From Physcomitrium patens (taxonomy: Eukaryota > Streptophyta > Bryopsida > Funariales > Funariaceae), in contig NC_037275.1 of NCBI RefSeq assembly GCF_000002425.4, positions 14,341,426 to 14,405,425 on the forward strand: a DNA stretch of 64,000 nucleotides. Reading direction: 5' to 3'. This document shows, piece by piece, positions 38,028 through 49,160 of the stretch. The notes beneath the pieces were generated by a model that worked only from the letters and a program-made list of their open reading frames with translations, was not told the origin of the DNA and searched no databases. The position numbers and the translations under genes are program-made. Every line of letters begins with the position of its first letter. The first letter of the stretch is position 1.

Positions 38028-39086
38028 TTAGAATTTCTTGCTCCATTGATTAGTGGAGCTGCTGTACCTCCAGTTGCTCGCTAACTGCGTGACAATATGG
38101 GAGACTTCAAGGGCTGATTGCGTAAGATAAATATCATAGACTCTGATGCAGATTGAAAAAATTCGCACCTCACGAGATCGCAAGAAAAGATTGTCACGGT
38201 ATATGGTAAGAAACCGCTTCGTATCACCATGGTCGAGTAATTTGTCAAATTGTCTCATCGCGCAGCACTTTTTCACTATCATCAATGAGTTCTCCAATTC
38301 TGCTTTTAGACCACCGAATACCTTCCTGCCTATCCACATTCATGCGCATTTTCACGATTTCACCAATCCATAAGAATGGGAAAAGAAAAATAAAATCTCA
38401 TTAGTAATTGGGCGAAGTGTAGTATGCTCTGGTGTTGCAGTTGAGAATGATCAATGTACATAGGAATCTGTTGCGACAGACTAGTATAGTCCCATACTTC
38501 GACATTTCCACAAGCTGAAGTTGACAATAGATGTGGTAAAATTTGCCAGCTCAGGGCGAAAGGGCCAAGACGAATATTCATTCAATGGCAACGGAGTATA
38601 TCTGCACAATTTGAGATTGCCAGGAATTGGACGACCTAATCTCATATGCACATTACCTGGCTGGTTAGTTGGTTAATTTCGTACATTGTGTTTCTAGCCA
38701 CTGAAAGCTTTTACTGACCTAGACAGAGTAAGGAGCGCTTTCTGGAGGATGCCGTGAACTTATTGAAAGATATTCCAAGATTCTATTGTCACACGAAATT
38801 CTTATTTTCAATGACAACCCTTTGTTTGCGTGAGAGGTATAATGTCGTACATGCTATTTAGGCAATCACATGATGCGGTGAAATGCAAAAGTACTTACTC
38901 TGCCCCGGCAACGTCGCACAGATTCGGATTCCGCTCTTGTAACGTTTCCACTAAAGTCGGCCACAATTTGCTCACAATCAAGGTGATGTCATGGCAGTGC
39001 GTGCGGTATGCGCGAGTCTTCATTTGACTCCAGTAGATTGATTCCATCAAATTAACGCACTTCTGACACACGTCTACAGTTTCCAT
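38028..39086 (-). CDS. Small helical protein, MCAfunc/MLKL-N-like
   Basis: Two minus-strand exons, 39086-38899 and 38325-38028, join exactly in phase (donor GTAAGT, acceptor GGCAG) to give 161 residues. The ATG has a good context (ACAAGATGG). The N-terminal half reads VNLMESIYWSQMK, then THCHDITLIVSKLWPTLVE. The second exon starts with VFGGLKAELENSLMIVKKCC and KRFLTIYRDNL. This pattern of paired amphipathic helices with Cys-rich turns resembles the helical domain at the N-terminus of plant MCA1, MLKL-like and related proteins; the match is by pattern only. In known proteins a kinase, ARM or Cys-rich domain follows; here a stop closes the frame after about 50 further residues. The tail past YRDNL may be read-through of an intron, in which case the true 3' exons are missing from this model. 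Confidence 0.45.
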
Positions 39087-39869
39087 CTTGTCGCCAGGAC
39101 AACAGCGCTACTGCTCCACCACTTCGATTTGATTCTCTGGCGATTTGTTGGCGGGCTGCAAGGTCAGTCTCCCCACTGTTCTTCTCTGTTTTGAAATCCC
39201 ATTATACTGGCGGGCTTACCAAAAGATGCCAATGTGCTGCGGCCTTGAGTTGCCCCATGTGTAACGGTTGAGCGTGCACTTCGTCCGCTCGGGGATGTGA
39301 ATGGGACAGAGAAAGCAGTTGTTGACAGTTGAGAATGGTAGCGAACCTCCTGATACGTAATAGTTGAGGGAGACTCCCAAACGACTCGAATCAAAGAGAT
39401 GAATTCCACACATGGATTAGTAGAATTTGAGGGGATTTTGGAATGAATCGGTAGGACTTGAGGCTAGCAACTTTGCAGCGTAAACCTTGCAAACCTCCAA
39501 TTATCAATTTCATACGTATGCAATCCAAGTTAGATGCAAGTTAACCATCCTAAATACAGTAGTCACTTTGGTAGATGTTTCAGAACATCCAAGTGGAGGG
39601 TAAAATTCTAATGTACAAAGTTTTTATGTAAATGAAACTTGGATCAGCTGTCACTTTGTAAAATCTCATCACTCAGGCAGAGTGGGGAAGTTCGGGCCAC
39701 ATCATATTGGGTTCTCGTAATGTGCAAAACTAAGCTCTTGAGTAACTAACATTGCAGGAATGGTGCATGATGGCGGCAATGAATGATAAGAAGCATAATG
39801 CTCAGAGAATGGTTGTAGACTATCTAACACCTAATTATGTATCAAATGTTTACACTGACGTAGTGCATG
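39087..39869. other. Intergenic region between the helical-protein gene and NDL
   Basis: About 780 bases of normal composition. It should contain the promoter of the downstream minus-strand gene and the 3' untranslated region of NDL. Short open frames on the minus strand (39164-39413) have no recognisable features. Confidence 0.3.
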
Positions 39870-42167
39870 CTAATGCACAGGTACGCGCGTCTTGATGGGT
39901 TTCAGCTTCAATCCAAGGCTCTCCGGAGAGAGGAGCTCAGGAGCCATGCAGGGTGGGCTCAACGGACTTCTAGGACTAGAAAGCGCAGATTTTAATGACC
40001 GTTCGTAGAAAGCATAGCCCATGAGGAATAACTCGATTGGAACCAACATAGATTGCGGTCGCTCCTCTGTTACTATAGATCCGCATCCTTCAACCTGAAA
40101 AACATGAATGGGACAGGCAGTCAGATGACCATTTATTTCACAACATCCAAGCGAATGAAACGAGACTAAATTTGAGTGCTGCATTGTAGGACCAAGAGTG
40201 GCATGGTTAATCTCACCTCAATCAACGCATTGTAACGTCTATTCATGACTTCACTTATGTGCATAGCTTCCGGGTGAAAGGGCGACTGATCACCAACTAG
40301 TATGAGGGTTCGGCACTTCAATTTCTTCAATTCCTCAGTCAAGCCCCGCCTGTGATGAATGGCTTGCAGATAATGCATGAAGCATTTACTGCGTCCTTGG
40401 TCCATGAACTACACAGGTCACGAAACACTCGACGATCAGGTCCCAAGTAAGAAAAGTGGTGCAGAAGAGGACAAAACAACCTCTCTAAGCAGATGGCACT
40501 TGCTTTGCCCTCAGACATTCGTTCTCATCAGAAACTAATGTCGCTTACCCCGCGGATAGTTGCTAGCTTGTATGTCCCTCCTACAGAAGCAGCAGCATCA
40601 CGAACTCCCTGGAAAATGATATTCAAATCCTGTTATTTCTCTATATAGCCTGAATGGAATGTTCAGCATCTAACATTAGATCAACTATACAAAAAAAATA
40701 AAAATAAAAATAAAAAAAATCGATTCGTGCTTGATAAACAAGAATGCTCACCGAACTGAAGTAACGCTGAAGAAGCCTTTGCTTGACGAACTCGGTCATG
40801 CCACAGAAGTAAAGGAGGCTAATCATAGCCTGATTGTGCAGCCATTCAGTCCACGATGGACTTCGGGCAAGAGGTGATACTAGAATCAACCCTAATGCAC
40901 GTTCTGCGTGCTTGCACTGCGCACCACCAAGAAATTTTTTATGAGACTTTATTCAGACTAAAATTGGCGTAACTAGCAACATCGCTGGCGTTCTAAAAGT
41001 TGCAGACATTTTCAACGAAACAGAGGAAAATCAAAGATGTGGTTTAAACACGCACAGCGAATAAACTCAGGATATATGCTCCACCAGTGACTCCCAAACC
41101 GATGACCTCGTCCAGTCTGCACTTCTCAAAACATAATCGAAATGGTTACCCCTAACTGCTCAGCTAATCACGTTTTCCTTCATAAAATGCTGCAAATGAC
41201 AGAGAAAATAAAACTAAAGGATACAGGACAAAACTAAAGATTCTGACGAACGTACCCAAAATAATCCAAGACTTCAGCCACTTGATCAGCTAAATCATCA
41301 GCGGATAGTGATGAATGCTCAGAAGCGTTTTCGGGTGCCCCAAACTCGTGACCGGGTGGGTCAATGTGGAAAATACAAAAATGGTGAAAGAGCACCGATT
41401 CAGCTTCGGGGCAAGAGAGCAGCCCCTCAAAGCAAGATAAATCTGCATCCAGATTTCAGTGTCAGAAGCTAATGCAGATACTCACTGGAACTTTATTAGC
41501 CAATGTCGTGTGTGTATGGGTGTTTGTGCGGGAAAAGAAATTCGAGTCGTACAATTCAGTGCAACGTCCGGGTAGGTGATGAGAGCAGGCTTGTCTTGAT
41601 CTCCGCAAACGGTAACGGATATTTGACCGAACGATGTGGGTACCATATACACCTGTAAACGTACCAATTGTCAGTAAAAGCGAACAGGCCCCTGATACAC
41701 GACACAGTAATGAGTTATACGAACAATTCGCTGGGCCCTCGGCTCTAGGAAGGATTAAAAGCGCTATTCAAGAAACGCAACTGTGCCACCTTCTAAACAT
41801 TTCGTTCGAGCAGGACCTCCCGGTTGATCAAAGTTCTAAACGCTACTACTCAACACCCTCAATATCAAAAAAATGAAACAGCCGGTAGACTGCAAAATTC
41901 ATACTCCTGTAACATCTTCCGCATTGCGCACCCCAAACGCAAAGATCTAACAACGGAATGTAACGATCGTCATGCATCCGTCATCCCTTGTACACATAAT
42001 TTGTGCTGTGTCTAACCCATCCAACTGACGTGTTAACTTCGGTATAAACCCACAGACTACACGCACCCAAGGGAATACCATACCTGTCCATCCCAAGGTG
42101 CAAGATCCATGTCCAAAGCAACCGAATCAAGTCCCTCCTCCATCACTTCAAGCGGCGAAAACACCAT
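39870..42167 (-). CDS. NDL: NDL/NDRG family protein (N-myc downregulated-like)
   Basis: Member of the NDRG branch of the alpha/beta-hydrolase fold, thought to lack hydrolase activity; Arabidopsis NDL1 works with the G-protein beta-gamma dimer in auxin transport. Eight minus-strand exons fit in phase: 42167-42084, 41652-41553, 41442-41256, 41116-41056, 40916-40752, 40608-40549, 40408-40217 and 40094-39870, giving 357 residues, normal for the family. Landmarks are [95 protein letters not shown] and the C-terminal [17 protein letters not shown]. The nucleophile elbow reads GVTGG with no serine, as in other plant NDLs. No damage seen. The short exon 6 ([20 protein letters not shown]) is the part least like other family members. 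Confidence 0.93.
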
Positions 42168-42600
42168 CGCACCTTTCAGCTCATAACATCCACCTTTCAG
42201 GCTTCTTTTCACTCTTTTGGCACCAAATTAAGAAACGTCAAGCACACCTCCTCACTCACGAAGCCCCACAATCGCACACACAGACAGACAGACACACACC
42301 CTCTTTCAGCTTCTAGTTACCGAAGATCGAGCCTAAAAATCTGTCACCGACACAATACTTCCACCAACTCGGCACCCCAAACACCCCTAAAGAAAATCCC
42401 AAAACCTCATGACGACGATTGCTCGGATCATCTGAGCCATCAGGGGAAGAAAACCAAAACTACACCTATACCACCCAGCTACCATAACTTGATTTGGCCC
42501 CATTTTTTTTTATGTCAATTAGGGGGTACAACTGTGAGTTAGCGCGTCGATGAGCAACGCTGAGGGCTACCGCTGCTGATGCTCAATTGGGCGCACTCTG
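42168..42600. other. NDL upstream region
   Basis: C-rich and A-rich on the plus strand, with CACA/GACA repeats at about 42270-42300. It is the likely NDL promoter and leader. No TATA box stands out. Confidence 0.3.
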
Positions 42601-42707
42601 ACGCGGATGATGGCGAGGACGGCGAGCGGAGGAGCAATCGCGGTGCGGGTGCTGACCTCGTAGAGTCGGCTGGCTCGCCAGTTAAGCGACACCGCTACCA
42701 ACCCTGG

Positions 42708-42791
42708 GGTATAGTTTCCGACCCTCCTATATCCGAACCTTCCAACCATGAGGTAGGGTTTCCGACCCTCCTGTCTCCGAACCTTCCAACC
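42708..42791. repeat. 44-base direct repeat, two copies
   Basis: The phrase TTTCCGACCCTCCT, a few varied bases, then CCGAACCTTCCAACC occurs at 42714-42747 and again at 42758-42791, a period of 44 bases. The copies differ at only a few positions. They lie in a CG-rich patch with no gene assigned. Confidence 0.85.
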
Positions 42792-42938
42792 TAGGTAGGG
42801 AGAGCTAGGTAGGCCATGAGACCTCATCACCTGTAGCTGCGAGGTGGAAGGTCTCACGTTGTGCTTGGTTCCATACTTTTTATTCGCCCTTCTTTTCTTC
42901 TTCTCATTGCGTTGTTATGGATCAGTATAAACCCTAGT

Positions 42939-42964
42939 AATATATATATATATATATATATATG
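42939..42964. repeat. (TA)n microsatellite
   Basis: About 13 TA units, just beyond an AAACCCTAG word. It marks the transition toward the AT-rich right half of the window. Confidence 0.9.
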
Positions 42965-44220
42965 ACCTAAAACTTAAAAAAAGAGAAAAAGCCATCCTCG
43001 AATGTGTTAAAATATTATACATTTAGTTTGGTGAGAAGAAGCCCTAATATCCAGCTTATAATACTCTTTCACTGTCCTGTTGCAGGACACTGTAATGAAT
43101 GGATTCTAAACAATGGCTTTCTATGTATATTCATATGTATGTTTATGTTTTTTTTTAAATTCCAGGCTGGTTGCCATGTGGGTCCCACATTTTGAAACAT
43201 TTGGCAGGATTTGAAAGTTTTGGGATTCCCAGTGGAGCTGAGGTGTCATGGATTGACCAACATGGAGTACATGGATCATAATAAAAGCCTTGAAACAGAC
43301 TTTAGTGGGCAGTCTTTTGAAGATCCCATTAAACAATTCTAATATTTCATCTCATTTAGAAAGGCATCCAGGCATCCAAGCATCCAGCCTATTCCAAGAT
43401 AGAGGAACAGTGCTGAAGTCCTTATAACATAGATGCATGTGTCAGAAAAACACCACAAGAAGGAGCAATAGAGGGTCATAGAAGAGAAGAATGAGAAACC
43501 ATGAATCCATGTTGTCTCTGCTCCTCCCCATCATTGACATTCCTAGTTCATTTCTTCCAAAAATAATGCATCTAAGAAGATAAAGTTGAAGAAATTTCAA
43601 GCACTTTCCTTGTGACACACCTCCTCCTTTGCATTCAGCAGGTGGAAGTTGGTTGTATCACATTTCTTGGAGTGTGTAAGAGCTTGGGTACATGACAAGG
43701 ATAGTTTCGGCTGGAATGGAAAATGAGGGTACACTGGGAATAGACCCAGGCAATTCTGAGGCATTCTTTGGTGGACACCAGTTTTCTCTCTGAATTAAAT
43801 TTGATGTTAGATTCCAGCATGAGATGTGAAAAATAAAAATAACAAATAACAAATGTAATGTTGTAGGGAGTGTGTAGAAGCAATGATTTGGACATGTGGG
43901 TCATGCAGAATGTCATCCATCTTCACACATTCGTCCATATTTTTTCATTCATTCAGCCTGTAACCCAGTCAAAACTTCTGGAACCTGAGGGGTGTCCCAT
44001 AACGGCAGTGGATTTTGCATGGTTTAGATTAGCATTATGCTTTTTTCTGGTCGGAATGTGCATGTCCAAGAGGACTCACAAGCTCAGTTCCTGACTGGAA
44101 TGGTCACCCTCCTCTTTAAAAGCGGTCATTCCTCTGCCCACATTTTGTTGGTGGTGCATTGGCCTCAATCAAATTCAGGATGGTTGTTAGCAATCTCCAT
44201 TCTTGAACTAAATAAATAAA
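42965..44220. other. No recognised gene; unknown 1.2-kb stretch of intermediate composition
   Basis: Composition is between the gene islands and the AT-rich sea. Short open frames exist on both strands without protein-like character. A triple GCATCCA direct repeat stands at 43362-43390. It could be an old gene or transposon remnant, or regulatory DNA. Confidence 0.3.
43362..43390. repeat. Three tandem GGCATCCA-type units
   Basis: AAGGCATCCAGGCATCCAAG followed by CATCCAGCC: three near-identical 8-9 base units in a row. Function unknown. Confidence 0.75.
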
Positions 44221-45266
44221 AATTGAAAAGAATTATGTCTATTCTTTTCAACAGCTTATTAAACTCTATTGCTTTCATCACATGAAACCATACAAATGAG
44301 AATATTGTGGTTAAATGGAAATTTGAACCAAACACAAAAAGAAAAGAAATAAAGTATTATGAAGAATATAGAAAATGTTTATACAATATTATTGTGGTAT
44401 AATTTTCATGAATATTTTATACGTTACTTTATTTGGTGTGAAAATGATAGGAACACAACAATACTAATATTTTCTATGGAGCCCACTAACAAGCATTTAT
44501 TATTAATATTGATATTTGTTTTTTGGATTATCATGATCTGTTTTTTTATTTAATCTACTTATTTTATTCCGTTCATATTACAAATAAAATAATCTGTTCA
44601 GTTATATGACAGATCAAACATTGTATATTCAATTCTTGCATGCTAAATGCTAATCCTAAGCCAATTCTGACGTTCTATTAGTATGTTAACTTCCAAAATC
44701 TGTTTGATTTTAACAAAATCTTCATATATATATATATATATATATATTTAGCTGTTTTATATATTTTAAACTGATAGTCAAGCTTAACTTTCAGTTTAAA
44801 TAACTCAAATACTGGTCAGGCTTCAACGTGTTATAGCCATAAAATGATGGTACCATAATTTATACAATCAAAATTAAAAGTCAAATTATGGTGCCATAAT
44901 ATTTTAATGTAACTAAAATATCTAATATATCTTACAAAACACTGAGAATTTTCTGTATGTTAATTATTTAAAGAATTGCCTACTACAATTGTATCAAGAG
45001 TCTTTATACTGATTACAAAAGTCAAGGTTCCAAATGCATGTCTTCAAAACCGTTTATCCAGATTTTGAATCAAATGACATGTCAACTCAATGCTTGTTGT
45101 AGTTGAATTCTAATTTTACAGCTCAGATAACTGATATATATATATATATATATATAAGTCTTCACTCATGTTAATTTTGCAATGAGTATTTATTTGAATA
45201 CTTGTACGATTTTTTTTGTAGAATATACTTAAGCAAAGATTTCAAATTTTCAGAAAAATAAAATAA

Positions 45267-45301
<35 letters not shown>

Positions 45302-48197
45302 ATTTTTGTTATTTTATTTTTTCAAAAGCTAAAAGTAACATTCAAATGTGTGATTATAACGTGCATTTGTATCTTTAATCTGAATGAATGTGTCTTTTAG
45401 TTAGACTATAGTAAGTATATATGTTGGTTTAAATTGTTTCACAACAATATTTGTGAGCTCCCAATTCACAATTTGATGTTCTTTTGTGTGATTTCAATAT
45501 AAAACCACTATTCCTCAAAATTCCTGAATACATTTTTCAAATGCATCTTTTTGGCTCTATCATGCATTTAGTACCTTCTCCTCATTAAAATGAACTTACT
45601 AGAGCCCATTTACAAACACTCAAATTAACTTAGAAGGAAACATAACCATAAACATAATATTTGTTGGTTCTAGTTACTGTCCTTCACATTTGTAGTATCT
45701 ACCAAGCTTATCAAAATTATAATAATAAGCAAGTAGAAAAGTGATAGAAATGAAAAAGGAATAAAAAAATAAGAAATAATGAGATAGATTAACAAGATAA
45801 TCCAAGTTGGTTAGAAAGATTGTGCAATATAAAAATGATAATTAAACCTATGGAAACAATGGAATGCAAGAAAGTGCAAATGGAAGCTTAAATGCATGTC
45901 TAGGCTAACTAGTAGTATAAATGTTGCATGCTCATGTATTTTAAGCTAGCAAAAAAGGAAAAAAAAAATTAAAAATTAAAAATTAAAACCAAACAAGAAC
46001 AAACAATAAGTTCTGATTGACATAAGATTAGGATACTACCTTACTTTTTATAATAACCACAAGTAAACCTATAATTTTTTATATAAAAATAAAATAAATT
46101 CAAAAGAAGTGTAATAATTGGTTTGGAAGAAATAGAGTTGGCAATTGACTAAAAGGTTTTTTAAAAATAAAAAATCCTAATAAACTACACATGCTTGGAT
46201 CTAGTAAGAGAATAAATAATAAAAAAATATATACATAGAAAAGATTAAAAATAATGTATTAAGAAAACTAAAAGGAAAATTAGACCAACTTATTAAGTAG
46301 AATAGTTGAAAAAAAATAAAAAATAAAACCTCTTCAATCAATAATCATTAGAAGTAATACAAAAAATAATATCTATTATCTTAAGCTTGGCTTCTCTTCA
46401 TATAATTATAAAATACTAAGGTTCTTTAAACATATTGTGCACATGCCTTATGAATTACTTTATAGAGAAGTATTATTGGATACAAAACATCAACCTCAAC
46501 TAACAAAAAAAATACAAAGAATTAAAATCTTTAAGTCAATTAGAGCAATTCTTCTATGATATATGTAAGACGCCTAAAAGATGTTCTTCAACAAGCTCTT
46601 TTTTAAACTTAAATAGAAAAAAGTGAATCTAAAAAAAAATCTAAGTAAAAAAAAAATATATATATATATATATAAATTAAAATCTATAAGCAATAAGAAA
46701 AATAAGAAGAATAGAAAGAGATAATAAAGTTGTAATTTTTTTTGTTGATATCAATTGTAATATACAATTTCTACTTACATCTAAAAAACGTTTTTTAAAA
46801 AATAAAAACAATGCCTACCAAAGAATTTGATAAAATTGGCTCCAACCACCTAATCTATAATATACTATATACTTCTACCATTCATAGCTACAAAAAGCTT
46901 GAGAGAAAAAATAACGATGTTATATAATGTAAGAACTAATAGGCAAAATATCTTAATATAATGTATCTTTGGATAAGAAATTAATAATAAAAATAATTAG
47001 AATAAGTTCAATAAAATAAGATTTGAGTGATGTTGAAAAAAGAGACAAAACAATTAGAGGCAATTAGATCACATAAACTTGAGAAGAAAATGGAGATAAT
47101 AAATCTAAGTAGAATTATAAAGAAGGTTAAAGAAATTAGATGAAATGGTGTTAGCAAGGAAGAATAAGAGTATATTAATATAGACTACTAATAGCTACCA
47201 TTTATCATGACATAAAATAAGAAAGGACTTTAACAACATAACTATAGTAATATACCATTACAATTTATTTTCAAGTTAGTGGCTAATAGCTTTTTTTTCC
47301 TATTGAATCAAATAGAAGCTATTTTTAATGTATAAAAATATCTATACATAGAATGGACTTCAAAAAAATAGAGGTTATATATTTTTATTTTTATAAATAT
47401 TAAACACATGATTAATAATATGGACACTTGAATTAACAAAAAATCCTTTAAATTATCTTTAAGTTTTTATATGAGAATATTTTATACGAAAAAAATATAT
47501 GTGCATAAAAAGAAATATGACAAATAGAGACGATTATAAGAAGATATAATAAAAAAATATTAAAATATGGATATTATTAATTATTAAAAGAAAATGAAGT
47601 ATGACATAGAATAAAGAAGTTAAGTCCTACAATTGTAGAAGAGCAGTAAAAGAAAAAGAAAAAGAAAAAGAAAAACATAGAATCTAATCAATGCTAGAAT
47701 CCATATAGAAAATAGTTTTTTAATAAGTAGCTATCAAAAAAAAATATAAGATAATAAAAAAGATAGAATCAAGGTTATCATGAGGTTGGATAATTTCTTC
47801 AATGATAAAAATAATAAAAATCTTAAATAAATTTAAATAAAATTTGGAAAATAAAAAGAATAAAAAACACAAGAATAAGATAAGGATCTTTATTTAGGTA
47901 AAAGATACAAAATAAAAATTAGACTTAATATTTTTAAAATTTTGTCAAAAGAAAATATTTTAAAATCTAAATTATTGAAATTAAAAATGATATTAGAGCT
48001 TAAAAATGCAAGCTGGAGGATTTTAAAAGCCTTTGTATAGATTTTTGTATCAACTTCTATTTAATGCAAAACCATACTATAATTGACACTTTAGCTTTGA
48101 ATTCAATGGTAGAAACAATTTCTTCTAAAATTACTAAAGAAATAAAATTAAACCTAAATAGCTCTATAATTAAGAAAAAAAAATTATAGAATAAAAG

Positions 48198-48234
<37 letters not shown>

Positions 48235-48600
48235 TACATACATACATACATACATACATATAGATGTATGGAGATTTAATCAAAAACATTTTTGTTTCAA
48301 AGAAGAGTCAAACAAAGGTGTTTTTATTCTTCATTGTTGAATTAGTGTTTAGTCAGACAAATAAAATTGTAATAAAATATAAAAGAATAAAAGAAATGAT
48401 TTCATCTAAATATAAAGACAACAAATCTTAAGCCAACATGCAAATAAATCTGCTTTGATAATTCATAAAAATATAAATTAGTTATTAACATAGTCAATAT
48501 TTTATTAAATTAAACTAATAGTTAAGTCTAGAAATGAACTGACCTAAGTTTATGTTATGTAAAAAATATGTTTAAACTACAATAAAAATAAATCTTAAAA
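44221..48600. other. AT-rich transposon-decay region with TA microsatellites
   Basis: Strongly AT-rich, with very few CG pairs and no coding frames of note. TA runs occur at 44724-44748, 45134-45157, 45271-45299, 46651-46673 and 48212-48236. The last continues into TACA tetranucleotide repeats to 48261. I found no recognisable transposon protein. Confidence 0.5.
48212..48261. repeat. Compound (TA)n-(CATA)n microsatellite
   Basis: An A run leads into about 12 TA units, then about 6 CATA units. Confidence 0.9.
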
Positions 48601-48619
48601 ATTTAAAAGATAAAATTAG

Positions 48620-49160
48620 GGTAAGAAACGTGCACCCAAAATGGGAGGCAATGTTTGGCGGGTATCGTTGAACATACCCGTCCGGTTCCATCGTCATCAA
48701 TCTTCATCCACATCCAAACGAATACCGATTTAAATCCGTTCGTTGACACATCCATCCACCATCCGTTCGGCGAGGGAGTGGTGGAGCCCGAAAGCCGTGT
48801 GACGACTTCGACGGTGTCGGCGAAGTGGAGCAAGTGAGCGCGGCGTACTTTGCAGCATCCTTTTCGAGGCTTTTGTGGACTAAATGGTCCGCTTTTGCGA
48901 CGACTTTGCATCATCTACGCATGGCGTCTACTTGCCTATTTGGGTACGCTTCGCACGCTGCAGTCGTCACAGGCACCGTGTCCCCACAGGCACTCCGAAC
49001 CTCACCCCTCGACAAAGAACCCCATATTCAGAATGCGGATTCAGAGCTGGTTTTCTGACCCGAATGGAAAGCACGCGTGCGCTTGCGTTCCATTCGCTGA
49101 ACGTGTTCCAATTTCCCTTTGACTGATTCGCTGTTTTTGCCGCCGGAAACAGTAATGACG
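48620..49160. other. CG-rich island inside AT-rich DNA, content unknown
   Basis: About 540 bases with frequent CG pairs (for example CCGTCCGGTTCC, GTGTGACGACTTCGACGG, GCACGCGTGCGC) in a sea where CG is rare. Open frames exist on both strands (minus 48914-48603; plus 48825-49126), but none shows a known motif. It may be an unmethylated promoter or gene remnant, or a recent insertion. Confidence 0.45.
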
